Below are positions 29,163 to 38,336 of a stretch of 64,000 nt of DNA, piece after piece. Source of the DNA: Mesorhizobium sp. WSM3626 (lineage in GTDB: Bacteria > Pseudomonadota > Alphaproteobacteria > Rhizobiales > Rhizobiaceae); NCBI RefSeq assembly GCF_000513935.1, contig NZ_AZUY01000006.1, forward strand, positions 62,001 to 126,000. The letters are read 5' to 3'. The first letter of the stretch is position 1. The number at the start of each line of letters is the position of its first letter. The notes beneath the pieces are model-generated. The model did not search any database. It was not told the origin of the DNA and was given only the letters and a program-made list of their open reading frames with translations. The position numbers and the translations under genes were made by a program.

Positions 29163-29867
29163 TCAGGTCTTTCTGGCGGCGAGGCGCTCGATTGTCCTGG
29201 CATCCGATAGTTCCTTCACAGCATCCTTGCCGATCCAGCGCGCGGTCTTGTCGGTCGATTGCGCGAGCCTTTCGGCGACAGCAAGGGCAGCACCGTGCAT
29301 AACCATGGACCGTTTGCCGAGCGAACGAAGGGCCCAGTTCACACCCTTCTTCACGAAATTGCGGGCGTCGGTGGCCTGCGCTTCGATGATGGGCAAGAAG
29401 GCGAGAAAAGTCGCCTCCGGCTCTTTCTTCCGGTGGACGACGGACCAGGCCATCATGGCAAAAGCCGTGCGTCGAACAAATTCCCGTTCATCGGCCGCAA
29501 ATTCGCTGATCAGTTCTATCCAGGCATCCGTGTCGACGAACAGATCAGAGACGCCATCGACGATATCCCAGGAGTCGAAACTCGACGCCCATTGCCTCGC
29601 ATCCGCGGCGGAAAACCGCTTTGGGTCGGCCGTGACGGAGGCGATGAACTGCGCCTCCACGATACCTGTCTGCCACAGCGCGAACGCGCGCTCGTGGTTG
29701 CGCTTGATTTTCTTGGCAATCTGCCGCTGCACACCGTGCGAGATGCCGAGCGCACGTTCGATCTTGATGCCGTAGCGCAGCATGCCAAGACGATTTTCCT
29801 CCGAGGCGATCGAGCGCAGATGCGCGACGATTTCGTCGGCATTGGATTGGGGCGAAAGCTCGGCCAT
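29163..29867 (-). CDS. AlkD-like DNA alkylation repair protein (HEAT-repeat)
   Basis: The 234-residue helical protein resembles the DNA_alkylation family (AlkC/AlkD), glycosylases that remove N3/N7-alkyl purines. GILSGVQRQIAKKIK-like helix near residue 42 (GISHGVQRQIAKKIKRNHER), FDSWDIVDGVSDLFVD near 97 and FVKKGVNWALRSLGKRS near 178 fit the HEAT-like repeats and the catalytic Trp/Asp area. The start at ATG 29867 lies 8 bases from the stop of the dehydrogenase gene upstream, so the two are probably co-transcribed. Confidence 0.8.
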   Translation of the reverse strand: MAELSPQSNADEIVAHLRSIASEENRLGMLRYGIKIERALGISHGVQRQIAKKIKRNHERAFALWQTGIVEAQFIASVTADPKRFSAADARQWASSFDSWDIVDGVSDLFVDTDAWIELISEFAADEREFVRRTAFAMMAWSVVHRKKEPEATFLAFLPIIEAQATDARNFVKKGVNWALRSLGKRSMVMHGAALAVAERLAQSTDKTARWIGKDAVKELSDARTIERLAARKT

Positions 29868-29874
29868 CGCGATC

Positions 29875-30744
29875 CTATTTTTCCAGCCGGGCCAGCAACG
29901 AGGATGTGTCCCAGCGTTTGCCGCCCATCGCCTGCACGTCCTTGTAGAACTGGTCGACAAGCGCGGTCACCGGCAGCCGGGCGCCGTTGCGGTCGGCTTC
30001 CGCCAGGCAGATGCCGAGGTCCTTGCGCATCCAGTCGACGGCGAAACCGAAATCGTACTTTCCGGCGTTCATGGTCTTGTGCCGGTTTTCCATCTGCCAC
30101 GAACCGGCCGCACCCTTGGAAATCACCTCGATGACCTTTTCGATGTCGAGGCCGGCCTTCTTGCCGAAATGGATGCCTTCCGACAGTCCCTGCACCAATC
30201 CGGCGATGCAGATCTGGTTGATCATCTTGGTGAGCTGGCCGGCGCCCGCCGACCCCATCAGTCCAACCATGCGGGCAAAGGCGTCGATGACGGGCCTGGC
30301 CCTGTCGAACGCAGCCTCATCGCCACCGACCATGACGGTCAGCACGCCGTTCTCGGCGCCGGCCTGACCGCCGGAGACCGGTGCGTCGAGAAATGAGAAT
30401 CCGCCCGATTGCGCGGCTTGCGCCAGTTCGCGAGCGACTTCAGCCGACGCCGTGGTGTTGTCGATGAAGACCGAGCCTTTCTCCATCGCCTTGAAGGCGC
30501 CTTCCGACCCCGTGGTCACCGAGCGCAAATCATCGTCATTGCCGACACAGGAAAAGACGAAATCCTTGCCCTCGGCGGCCTGGGCCGGCGTCGCGGCAAG
30601 GCTGCCGCCATGTTGGGTGACCCATTGTTCGGCTTTGGCTTGGGTGCGGTTGTAGACGGTGACGTCGTGGCCGCCCTTGTTCTTCAGGTGTCCGGCCATG
30701 GGATAGCCCATGACCCCAAGACCGAGAAATGCCACCGATGCCAT
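29875..30744 (-). CDS. Beta-hydroxyacid dehydrogenase, 3-hydroxyisobutyrate/tartronate semialdehyde type
   Basis: The 289-residue NAD(P)-dependent dehydrogenase has the Rossmann motif FLGLGVMGYPMAGHL (residues 5-19), the substrate-binding DAPVSGGQAGAENG near 120, and the catalytic Lys in GQLTKMINQIC near 171. The NADP-type loop NRTQAKAE suggests NADPH preference. Candidate substrates are 3-hydroxyisobutyrate, tartronate semialdehyde or succinic semialdehyde (GLYR-like). It leads a two-gene unit with the AlkD-like gene. Confidence 0.88.
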   Translation of the reverse strand: MASVAFLGLGVMGYPMAGHLKNKGGHDVTVYNRTQAKAEQWVTQHGGSLAATPAQAAEGKDFVFSCVGNDDDLRSVTTGSEGAFKAMEKGSVFIDNTTASAEVARELAQAAQSGGFSFLDAPVSGGQAGAENGVLTVMVGGDEAAFDRARPVIDAFARMVGLMGSAGAGQLTKMINQICIAGLVQGLSEGIHFGKKAGLDIEKVIEVISKGAAGSWQMENRHKTMNAGKYDFGFAVDWMRKDLGICLAEADRNGARLPVTALVDQFYKDVQAMGGKRWDTSSLLARLEK

Positions 30745-30857
30745 GCCTTGTCCTTCCGGCGAAACAGAGATTTCAGCTGCGGAAGCTCTAGGCCATGCGA
30801 CGAATTCGTCAAGGCGCGCACCGCCGCATCGACTGGCACAGGCCTATCAGGAACGGT

Positions 30858-31682
30858 TCAGCGCTTTAGGTGGATCGTGATCCGGCGCTCGATCCATTCG
30901 ACGCCGTGGCGCAGGATTTCGACCATCACAAGATAGACGATGGCGACCCAAACATAGGCCTGGAAATCGAAGGATTTGGCGTAGGCGAGCTTCGCGTTGC
31001 CCATCAGGTCATAGACGGTGATGATGGCGACGATCGCCGAAGCCTTGATCATCAGAACCAGCTCGTTGCCGTAAGGCCGCAATGCCACGATGAACGCCTG
31101 CGGCAGGACAACCTTGCGCAGCGTCTGCAGCTTGTGAAGGCCGAGCGAGGCGGCTCCTTCCCATTGGCCCCTGGGCACGCTTTCGATGGCGCCGCGCAGG
31201 ATCTCGGCCTGATAAGCCGCGGTGTTGAGCGCAAAGGCGAAGACGCCGCAGTTGAAGGCCTCGCGGAAGAACCACCACAGCCCGATGGATTCGAGCTGCA
31301 GCCGGAAAGAACCCAAGCCATAGTAGACGAGGTAGACCTGGACCAGCAGTGGCGTGCCGCGGAAGAAATAGACATAGCAATAGGCAAGGCCGGACAGGAA
31401 ACGGCTCTTCGACATGCGGCCATAGGTGACGGGCAGCGAAAAGATCGCGCCGACCACCATCGAGATGGCAACGAGCGACAGCGTGGTCCACAGCCCCTGC
31501 AGATAGGCAGGCGCATATCTGGCAAAGAACTCGCCATTCCAGGCATAGATGAGATAGGCGAGGATACCGAGGCCGAAGAGAATCCAGAGGCCGACGAGCG
31601 CGTACCCGACGATACGGGTGCGCGACCAGCCGCGTGCCTGCGGCGGCGGCCGGTCAACGGAGATAGCTTGGCTGACGCTCAT
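30858..31682 (-). CDS. Polar amino acid ABC transporter permease (HisM type)
   Basis: The 274-residue inner-membrane permease carries the polar amino acid permease signature. Hydrophobic segments begin near residues 25-45, a first cluster includes FFRGTPLLVQVYLVYYGLGS near 103 (EAA-like region 1), and the EAA loop is IESVPRGQWEGAASLGL near 174 with LPQAFIVALRPYGNE near 203. The start at ATG 31682 overlaps the HisQ-type gene stop by 4 bases (ATGA); a longer frame has no homology. It would form the channel with its partner for lysine/arginine/ornithine or histidine uptake. Confidence 0.9.
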   Translation of the reverse strand: MSVSQAISVDRPPPQARGWSRTRIVGYALVGLWILFGLGILAYLIYAWNGEFFARYAPAYLQGLWTTLSLVAISMVVGAIFSLPVTYGRMSKSRFLSGLAYCYVYFFRGTPLLVQVYLVYYGLGSFRLQLESIGLWWFFREAFNCGVFAFALNTAAYQAEILRGAIESVPRGQWEGAASLGLHKLQTLRKVVLPQAFIVALRPYGNELVLMIKASAIVAIITVYDLMGNAKLAYAKSFDFQAYVWVAIVYLVMVEILRHGVEWIERRITIHLKR

Positions 31683-32395
31683 CGTGCCTCCCTCCGTCCC
31701 AGCGAACGCAAGATGAACCCGGTCGCGATCGACGACAGGATCGCCAGGACGAGGAAAACCAGGGCCGCGACGCTGTAGAACAGGAACGCGTGTTTCGTGA
31801 CACGCGCCGCCACCCCCGCGTTGCGCAGGGTTTCGGCGAGGTTGACGACCGAGACCAGGGCGGTGTCCTTGAGCAGGCTGAGCCAGCAATTCTCGAGGCC
31901 GGGGAAGGCGATGCGCAGCAGCTGAGGCAGGATCACCTTGCGCATGGTCAGCCATGTCGACAGGCCGATCGCGTAGCCGCCCTCATACTGGCCCTTGGGA
32001 ATGGCGCGAAAGGCGGAGAGGAATACCTCGCTGGCGTAGGAGGAAAAGATCAGCGACAGCACGATCATGCCGGCGATGAAGCTGTCGACGTCGACCGTCG
32101 CGTCGGGCTTGAACAGGCGGATGACATATTGCAGCAGGATGGGCATGCCGAAGAAGAACAGGAACAGCGTCACCAGTTCCGGCAGGCCGCGAAACACGGT
32201 GGTGTAGATGTTGGCGGCCACCCGCAGCGACGGTTCTTCGGACTGCTTGGCCCAGGCGACGAAAAAGCCGATCGTCAGGCCGATCGGCAGCGTTGCAAGG
32301 GCAAGCGCGATGGTGACCAACGCGCCATAGGCAATATCGTCACTCCAGCCCTCGGGTCCCCAACTCAGCAGTGTCCATATGCTTTGGGCTGGCAT
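31679..32395 (-). CDS. Polar amino acid ABC transporter permease (HisQ type)
   Basis: The 238-residue permease begins MPAQSIWTLLSWGPEGWSDD, typical of HisQ/ArtQ, with TVFRGLPELVTLFLFFFGMP near residue 67 and the EAA loop FRAIPKGQYEGGYAIGLS near 128-145. It contains about five hydrophobic segments. It overlaps the HisM-type gene and follows the binding-protein gene by 73 bases, so it sits in one leftward operon. Confidence 0.92.
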   Translation of the reverse strand: MPAQSIWTLLSWGPEGWSDDIAYGALVTIALALATLPIGLTIGFFVAWAKQSEEPSLRVAANIYTTVFRGLPELVTLFLFFFGMPILLQYVIRLFKPDATVDVDSFIAGMIVLSLIFSSYASEVFLSAFRAIPKGQYEGGYAIGLSTWLTMRKVILPQLLRIAFPGLENCWLSLLKDTALVSVVNLAETLRNAGVAARVTKHAFLFYSVAALVFLVLAILSSIATGFILRSLGRREAR

Positions 32396-32468
32396 TGACT
32401 GGTCTTATCCCCACGGCGCTCCTGAGATGAAAGGCGGCAGGAGACCCCTGCCGCCTTGGCAATGATGA

Positions 32469-33254
32469 TCAGGACTCGGCGCCGTAGACGTCGAACTTGA
32501 AGTACTTGTCGTTGATTTCCTTATATTTTCCGTTTGCACGGATGGCGTCGATGGCGGAATTCAGCTTGTTGACCAGGTCGGTCTCGCCTTTGCGAACGGC
32601 TATGCCGGCGCCAGGGCCAAAAATTTCGACCGGTTGCGGCGATGGCTGGCCGAGGATCTTGCAGCAGGCGCCGTCAGGCGAATCAAGCCACTGCTGCAGC
32701 ACGACGATATCGTCCTCGATAGCGTCGAGACGGCCATTGGCAAGATCTGCCTGCTCCTCGGGGCTGCTCGGATAACCTTTGACGGTGCTGTCGGTGTAGG
32801 TCTTCGAGGCATAGTTGAAATGGGTGGTCGTGGTGGCGACACCGATGCTCTTCCCGGCGAGGTCTTCCTTGGTCACGCCCTTCAGCGGCGAATCCTTCGG
32901 CACGGCGAGCGCCGACGGCGTGTTGTAGTATTTGTGCGAGAAGTCGACCTTCTCCTTCCTCTCCGGCGTGATCGACATCGAGGCGACGATGGCATCGAAC
33001 TTGCCGGCCTGAAGTGCGGGAATGATGCCGTCCCAATCCTGGGCGACGAAGGTGCACTTGACCTTCATCTCATCGCAAAGCGCCTTGGCGATGTCGATGT
33101 CGAAGCCGACAAGCTGGCCATCGGCGGTGAGGTTGTTGAATGGGGGGTAGGCGCCTTCGGTGCCGATCCGCAGGGTCTTTTCCTGGGCCTGGGCTACGCC
33201 GAGCGTCAGCAGCGCAGCCGATGCGGCGAGCGCGATACGCAGTGCAATACGCAT
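32469..33254 (-). CDS. Periplasmic basic amino acid-binding protein (HisJ/ArgT type)
   Basis: The 261-residue protein has a signal peptide (MRIALRIALAASAALLTLG, cleavage near AQA-QEK) and a type-2 periplasmic fold with LRIGTEGAYPPFNN near 30, the SBP_bac_3 signature VGFDIDIAKALCDEMKVKC near 52, and DAIVASMSITPERKEKVDFS near 90. Residues around ASMSIT and R-x-VDFS fit binding of a polar amino acid, probably lysine, arginine, ornithine or histidine. ATG 33254 follows AGAGAGGACT. It is first in the operon; no ATPase gene follows the permeases. Confidence 0.92.
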   Translation of the reverse strand: MRIALRIALAASAALLTLGVAQAQEKTLRIGTEGAYPPFNNLTADGQLVGFDIDIAKALCDEMKVKCTFVAQDWDGIIPALQAGKFDAIVASMSITPERKEKVDFSHKYYNTPSALAVPKDSPLKGVTKEDLAGKSIGVATTTTHFNYASKTYTDSTVKGYPSSPEEQADLANGRLDAIEDDIVVLQQWLDSPDGACCKILGQPSPQPVEIFGPGAGIAVRKGETDLVNKLNSAIDAIRANGKYKEINDKYFKFDVYGAES

Positions 33255-33413
33255 GATAGTCCTCTCTTTATGGTCCCGGCCGTCGTTCCGAAACGGCTCT
33301 GTGGGGCGGTGCTTTTTGACCGACCGCTGGGCCGATACTCCCACTCTTTCCAAGAAAAAAGCAACTGCAAAACCGCCAAAATCGGTAATGGGATTCTGCC
33401 CTTACGTTACATC

Positions 33414-33923
33414 TCAAGCAACGAGGCCGGTCGTGCGCTCGATGAAGTCGGCTATGGATTCTACGTCGTCGAGGTCGAACGCCGGCAGGCTCTTGTCGGT
33501 GATGGCAAAATCCGCGGCGACGGCGACAATATTGGGATCACCCGCCGCAAGCGGCGTCCGGTCCTTCGCTTCCAGTCGCCTCGTTTCGATCTTGCGGTGG
33601 GATTCGCGCTTGTAGCCTTCGACCAGCACGATGTCGCACGGGGCAAGCCGCGAGAGGATCGCGTCCAGCGGCGGCTCTTGCTCGCCACGCAACTCGTGCA
33701 TCAGCGCCCAGCGATTGCCCGACACGATCGCGACCTCGGTTGCGCCGGCCTGCCGATGGCGGAAGCTGTCCGCGCCTGGCTTGTCGATGTCGAAATCATG
33801 ATGGGCGTGTTTGACCGTCGAGACCTTCCAGCCGCGCCGCACAAGCTCGGCGACCAGCTTCTCGGTGAGTGTGGTCTTGCCGGAGTTTTTCCAGCCGGTG
33901 ATGCCGAAGACGCGTCTATTCAT
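33414..33923 (-). CDS. mobB: Molybdopterin-guanine dinucleotide biosynthesis adapter MobB
   Basis: MobB is a GTP-binding adapter that helps MobA attach GMP to molybdopterin. The 169-residue protein shows Walker A GWKNSGKTTL near residue 9, VSTVKHAHHDFDIDKPGADS near 33-52, and VLVEGYKRESHRKIE near 96. Its ATG overlaps the mobA stop by 4 bases, so the two are co-translated. It is the downstream gene of the pair. Confidence 0.94.
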   Translation of the reverse strand: MNRRVFGITGWKNSGKTTLTEKLVAELVRRGWKVSTVKHAHHDFDIDKPGADSFRHRQAGATEVAIVSGNRWALMHELRGEQEPPLDAILSRLAPCDIVLVEGYKRESHRKIETRRLEAKDRTPLAAGDPNIVAVAADFAITDKSLPAFDLDDVESIADFIERTTGLVA

Positions 33924-34552
33924 GGCGTCATGCTCTGCAACAGGCGCGCGGCCTGGGCAAGATCGTCCGGCACGTTGATGTTGAAGAAAGGATCGATTGG
34001 TTGTCCGGCGGATTGCAGGAACGGGAATTCCACCTCGACATAGTCGTGCCGCTTGATGAAGGCCGAAACCCGCTTGTTGTCTTCGTCGACCAGGAAATGC
34101 CGCAAGGCTTCGCGGCATCCGGTCGGCCATAGCGCGAAGGTTGGATGCCGCCTGCCTGACGAGAAAGCGACGGCGATCGAACCGGGACGTTCATCGACTG
34201 CCGCCGCCAGACGATCGACGAGATCCAGCGGCAGGAAAGGCGTGTCGCCGGCAGCAGTGACGACCGCCTTGCAAGGCCTGCCGGCAGCGGCCCATTCCAG
34301 GCCGGTGAGGATACCGGCAAGGGGCCCGGCAAAGCCTTCAACGGTATCGGCCAGCACCGGCAGCCCGAAACGGGCAAACCGTGCCGGGTCGCCGTTGGCA
34401 CTAAGCGCCAGGGTCTCGAACTGCGGACCAAACCGCGACAGGACCTGGTCAAGCAAGCAGCCGCCGCCCAGCGGCAACAACGCCTTGTCACCACCGCCCA
34501 TTCGTCTCGACTGGCCACCGGCCAGAATGATCCCCGTGACATCGCGCTTCAT
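33920..34552 (-). CDS. mobA: Molybdenum cofactor guanylyltransferase MobA
   Basis: MobA links GMP to the Mo cofactor, giving bis-MGD needed by DMSO-reductase family enzymes such as nitrate reductase and formate dehydrogenase. The 210-residue nucleotidyltransferase begins with GIILAGGQSRRMGGGDKALL near residues 7-26, the GTP-binding loop; the metal-site Asp lies in TAAGDTPFLPLDLV near 100. It is coupled to mobB and separated from moaC-moeA and moaA by several kilobases each. Confidence 0.95.
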   Translation of the reverse strand: MKRDVTGIILAGGQSRRMGGGDKALLPLGGGCLLDQVLSRFGPQFETLALSANGDPARFARFGLPVLADTVEGFAGPLAGILTGLEWAAAGRPCKAVVTAAGDTPFLPLDLVDRLAAAVDERPGSIAVAFSSGRRHPTFALWPTGCREALRHFLVDEDNKRVSAFIKRHDYVEVEFPFLQSAGQPIDPFFNINVPDDLAQAARLLQSMTP

Positions 34553-34606
34553 GCCATCCAGCCTGTACGCCAGCCGCCGGAAATCGCAAGCGGCTTCAAG
34601 GGAGTG

Positions 34607-35551
34607 CTAGAGTCCTTCCGGCGCCATGGCCGGGCCGGTGCTTTCGGCGACGATCCTTCGCCGGCCGACGATGCGCTCGCGATAAAGCGCATAGAGGCCC
34701 GAGCCGACGACTATTGCCGCGCCGGCGATCATCGGCATGTCCGGTATGTCACCGAAGATGATCAGGCCAAGCAGTATCGACCAGAGGAGCGCGGTGTAGC
34801 GGAACGGCGCGATGAAGGAGATCTCGCCCGAACGCATCGCCATGATGATGAATTGATAGCCGATCAGCACCAGCACTGCCGCCAGCGCCAGCAGCGCCGT
34901 GCTTTTGCCTGTCATCGGTGTCCAGCCGCCCAGCGGCGTCAACAGAAAGGCGCCGACGACGGTCATGGCAAGCGCGGTGGCGGTTGATACCAGCATCGTC
35001 GGGACGGCCTGGGGGATGCGCTTGGTGGCGAGGTCCCGCACCGTGCAGCACACGACGCTGGCCAGCGCCACCAGAGAATAGACGCTGAAGCCCTCGAAAC
35101 CCGGCCGCACGATGATCATAACCCCGGCAAAACCGATAGCGATCGCCAACCAGCGCCGCCAGCCGACCGCTTCGCCGAAATACAGCGCCGCACCCATCGT
35201 CACCGCCAGCGGCAGTGCTTGCAAGACGGCCGAAACGCTGCCGATCGGCAAATGGGCGAGGGCGACAAGGAAGGACACGGTAGCGCCCGCTTCACTCAGC
35301 ACACGGATCGCCACCAGCGGCTGCAGCATCAGGCGAGGCTGGACAAGCGCTCCGCGTTGCCAGGCCAGCAGGCCGACGAAGAGCGAGGCGAACGCCCCTC
35401 TGATCAGCATGACCTGCGCCATGTTCATCGACTGGGAAGAGTATTTGGTAATGGCGTCGTTGAGCGTGAAGCCAACCATCGCCACCACCATGAACAACGC
35501 GCCGCGAAGATTTGGGGAAAGGGGCAAGACATCTACCGGTTGCTTTGGCAT
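34607..35551 (-). CDS. DMT-family (EamA) transporter
   Basis: The 314-residue inner-membrane protein has ten hydrophobic segments arranged as two EamA repeats (GALFMVVAMVGFTLNDAITK at the start, and the second repeat from about residue 150). This is the drug/metabolite exporter family; members export amino acids, riboflavin or purines, and the substrate cannot be assigned. The ATG at 35551 is used since upstream residues of the longer frame are not family-like. It runs toward mobA with a 54-base gap. Confidence 0.87.
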   Translation of the reverse strand: MPKQPVDVLPLSPNLRGALFMVVAMVGFTLNDAITKYSSQSMNMAQVMLIRGAFASLFVGLLAWQRGALVQPRLMLQPLVAIRVLSEAGATVSFLVALAHLPIGSVSAVLQALPLAVTMGAALYFGEAVGWRRWLAIAIGFAGVMIIVRPGFEGFSVYSLVALASVVCCTVRDLATKRIPQAVPTMLVSTATALAMTVVGAFLLTPLGGWTPMTGKSTALLALAAVLVLIGYQFIIMAMRSGEISFIAPFRYTALLWSILLGLIIFGDIPDMPMIAGAAIVVGSGLYALYRERIVGRRRIVAESTGPAMAPEGL

Positions 35552-35706
35552 GCAAGCCTGTAACAGCCCGCAACGAAACAGCAACAGCAAAGGGCTGGGC
35601 CAGGACCGGATACCCATCGTCGCCGGCGTGAAATCATCCTGGATCAGGCACGAATTCTCTCGGAAGGCGGCATTGCCTCCCGACACCTGTACAGCCGAGG
35701 CGATCC

Positions 35707-36066
35707 CTATTTCTTCGGCGTCAGCACCTCGGTGCCATTCCCCTCCTTGCCGGCGATGGTCCACAGGCCATGCAGCGACCCGTCATCCTCAACCTTGTAG
35801 ACGACGAGGCCAATATCCTTGCCCATTGCGTAGCCGGCGGAGAATGCGTTGTCGTTGCGCATGCAGATGCCATCGGAGGATGAGCCGCCCGTCTCCCAAT
35901 GGATCGCGCAGGTGGTCCCGCTGGTCAGCGTGATGGTGGCTTCGCCGTCATAGGACGAACCGTCGAAATTGGTGCCGGCGACGGTGTAAGTGCCGCCGAT
36001 CGACTGGGCAGCCACGGGCAGGGCGGCCAAGCCGAGCAAGGCGAAAGAAAGAAGAAGTTGGCGCAT
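35707..36066 (-). CDS. Small secreted protein of unknown function
   Basis: The 119-residue product has a clear signal peptide (MRQLLLSFALLGLAALPVAA, cleavage near AAA-QSI). The mature part is about 98 residues of beta-rich repeats: GTYTVAGTNFDGSSYDGEAT, TTCAIHWETGGSSSDGICM with two cysteines that could form a disulphide, and LVVYKVEDDGSLHGLWTI. I recognise no named family, although similar exported proteins occur in other rhizobia by memory. It is monocistronic. Confidence 0.65.
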   Translation of the reverse strand: MRQLLLSFALLGLAALPVAAQSIGGTYTVAGTNFDGSSYDGEATITLTSGTTCAIHWETGGSSSDGICMRNDNAFSAGYAMGKDIGLVVYKVEDDGSLHGLWTIAGKEGNGTEVLTPKK

Positions 36067-36203
36067 GATGTTATCCCCCGAGAAAGCGATGAGCCGCTAG
36101 GGAATGGAGGCTAGGCGGGAAACCGTCACCAGTAAATCTGACGGACATTTGCGGACAAAGATTTGTTTGCCGTGTGGCTAAAATGCTCATGACCACCTAC
36201 GGC

Positions 36204-36677
36204 TCATGGCCCCTTAAGGCTGCCGGCGATGACGCCGACCAGCGGGTCATATTTCGATTTCAGCGCCGACGGATAATCGATCCAGACCGTGCGGATGACG
36301 CCATCCCTGCCAAACAGGCGCCGCTCGTAAAAGATCTTTCCATCCTTCATGCCCGACAGCACCGCCCAGTCCTTGCCGGCCTTGCTGTAGGTCACCATAT
36401 AGCCCGGCTCGTTGCTCGCTTTTTCGCCGGCAATGAACCCGTTCGGCGTGTCCTCATCGACATTGAATATGCCGGAGCATGTCAGGCTGGCGCCGTCCGC
36501 GCTCAGCCACACCTGCCCGTCGCCATTCTCAGGCTCGGGCTGGCGATCGGTAAAGACATCGTCGGGAAAAGTGCAGACGGTGCCGAAGCGCTCGTTCACG
36601 TAGGTGGATTGCTCGGCAAACGCAGTGCTCGCCGAGACCACGGCGAGAGATATCACGGTCGAAAAGAGCCACCGCAT
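36204..36677 (-). CDS. Secreted protein of unknown function
   Basis: The 157-residue product begins MRWLFSTVISLAVVSASTAFA, a signal peptide. The mature part includes two cysteines (GTVCTFPDDVF near residue 33 and LTCSGIFNVDEDTPNG near 66), and aromatic-rich segments such as EPGYMVTYSKAGKDWAVLSG near 90. I do not recognise the family. It lies between the moaA gene and the other small secreted protein on the same strand, but with large gaps on both sides (55 and 137 bases). Confidence 0.65.
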   Translation of the reverse strand: MRWLFSTVISLAVVSASTAFAEQSTYVNERFGTVCTFPDDVFTDRQPEPENGDGQVWLSADGASLTCSGIFNVDEDTPNGFIAGEKASNEPGYMVTYSKAGKDWAVLSGMKDGKIFYERRLFGRDGVIRTVWIDYPSALKSKYDPLVGVIAGSLKGP

Positions 36678-36732
36678 GTCTGCCCCGAAGCCGATGATTG
36701 CAGGGCAATTCTCGCACAAAAAGACGAGAAGG

Positions 36733-37728
36733 TCAGCCGCCCGTGACACTCATATGCCGCGACACTGACGGACGGCTGGTGCGGCGATCGATGATGAAGT
36801 CATGGCCTTTCGGCTTGCGGCCGATGGCTTCGTCTATAGCGTCGGCGACAAGTTCGTTGCCTTCGGACGCGCGCAGCGGCGCGCGCAAATCGGCCGCATC
36901 CTCCTGGCCAAGGCACATATAGAGCGTGCCCGTGCAGGTCAGCCTGACCCGATTGCAGCTTTCGCAGAAATTATGCGTCATCGGCGTGATGAAGCCGAGT
37001 TTCCCGCCGGTCTCGCTGACATGGACATAGCGGGCCGGGCCACCGGTCTTGAACGGGATGTCGGTCAGCGTGAACTGGCGCTCGAGCGAAGCGCGCAGCA
37101 GCGACAGCGGCAAATACTGGTCGGTGCGGTCGGCATCGATCTCACCCATAGGCATGGTTTCGATGACGGTCAGGCCCATGCCCCGGCCATGCGCCCAGCG
37201 CATCATCTCGGGCAATTCGGCGTCGTTGAAATCCTTCAGCGCCACCGCGTTGAGCTTGACGTTCAGTCCCGCCGCCTGAGCCGCGTCGATGCCGGCCATG
37301 ACCTTGTCGAGATGACCCCAGCGGGTGATGGCGTGGAATTTGTCGGCATCGAGCGTATCGAGCGAAACGTTGATGCGCTTGACACCACAATCGGCGAGTT
37401 CGGCGGCGAAGCGCGAAAGCTGCGAGCCGTTGGTGGTCAACGTCAGTTCTTCCAGTGCGCCGCTCTCGAGGTGCCGCGAAAGCTGGCGCACCAGATGCAT
37501 GATGTTCTTGCGCACCAACGGCTCACCGCCGGTGAGGCGCAACCGTCTGACACCCTTTTCGATGAACACGGTGCAGAGCCGGTCGAGTTCTTCCAGCGAC
37601 AGCAGGTCCTTCTTGGGCAGGAAGGCCATGTCCTCCGCCATGCAATAGGTGCAGCGGAAATCGCAGCGGTCGGTGACCGACACTCTGAGATAGCTGATCG
37701 TGCGACCGAAGGGGTCGATCATGTTCAT
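36733..37728 (-). CDS. moaA: GTP 3',8-cyclase MoaA
   Basis: MoaA is the radical-SAM enzyme that begins Mo-cofactor synthesis from GTP. The 331-residue protein has the N-terminal SAM cluster [10 protein letters not shown] with C22, C26 and C29, GGEPLVRKN near 67, and the C-terminal second cluster [14 protein letters not shown] near 258-271. It ends in the conserved double glycine (SVTGG), needed for activity. A 20-residue-class N-terminus [17 protein letters not shown] is usual. It is the first gene of its strand after the MoaA region and is divergent from DUF971. Confidence 0.96.
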   Translation of the reverse strand: MNMIDPFGRTISYLRVSVTDRCDFRCTYCMAEDMAFLPKKDLLSLEELDRLCTVFIEKGVRRLRLTGGEPLVRKNIMHLVRQLSRHLESGALEELTLTTNGSQLSRFAAELADCGVKRINVSLDTLDADKFHAITRWGHLDKVMAGIDAAQAAGLNVKLNAVALKDFNDAELPEMMRWAHGRGMGLTVIETMPMGEIDADRTDQYLPLSLLRASLERQFTLTDIPFKTGGPARYVHVSETGGKLGFITPMTHNFCESCNRVRLTCTGTLYMCLGQEDAADLRAPLRASEGNELVADAIDEAIGRKPKGHDFIIDRRTSRPSVSRHMSVTGG

Positions 37729-37919
37729 GTTCGAACGTTTCCGTGGCCGTTATCGGCATCGTTATATATTGCTATGTGATACGATCCAGCCCGCCATTCA
37801 AGATAGCTTGCCTCGATCCTTGGTAACATTCCGCGACCGACATTGCGTGTCGGACACCGTTGACGCCTTTGCGTACGGGGCGAAGCAGCGTAGGGAAGGG
37901 CATTCAGGCAGGATCGACC

Positions 37920-38273
37920 ATGACAGCGCCAAAAGAACTGAGGGTCTCCAGGGACCGCAAGCTGCTCACCGTGACGTTTCCCGGCCATCAGCCGTTCGAG
38001 TTGCCGGCGGAATTGCTGCGCGTGGCATCGCCTTCCGCGGAAGTGCAGGGCCATTCGCCGGAACAGAGAGTGACGGTTCCCGGCAAACGCGACGTGGCCA
38101 TCCTGAAGATCGAACCGGTGGGCAATTACGCCGTGCGCATCACCTTCGACGATTTCCATGACACCGGCATCTTCACCTGGAATTACCTGCACACGCTCGG
38201 CCACGAGAAGGACGCACGCTGGAACGCCTATCTCGCGGAGCTCGCCGAAAAGGGCTTGAGCCGCGATCGTTAG
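37920..38273 (+). CDS. DUF971 protein (gamma-butyrobetaine hydroxylase-like N-terminal)
   Basis: The 117-residue protein matches DUF971: PKELRVSRDRKLLTVTFPGH, then FELPAELLRVASPSAEVQGH and ITFDDFHDTGIFTWNYLHTL near residues 77-96. The family is a stand-alone copy of the N-terminal domain of gamma-butyrobetaine dioxygenases and is often linked with Fe-S or Mo-cofactor genes; here it is divergent from moaA. Zinc-binding residues are not all apparent. The function is not established. Confidence 0.85.
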   Translation: MTAPKELRVSRDRKLLTVTFPGHQPFELPAELLRVASPSAEVQGHSPEQRVTVPGKRDVAILKIEPVGNYAVRITFDDFHDTGIFTWNYLHTLGHEKDARWNAYLAELAEKGLSRDR

Positions 38274-38336
38274 CCGCCGTTGCGTCGTCAAAACGTCATG
38301 TGCCGGGAGTAGGGGCGGCGGATCGGGAGACGGAAA

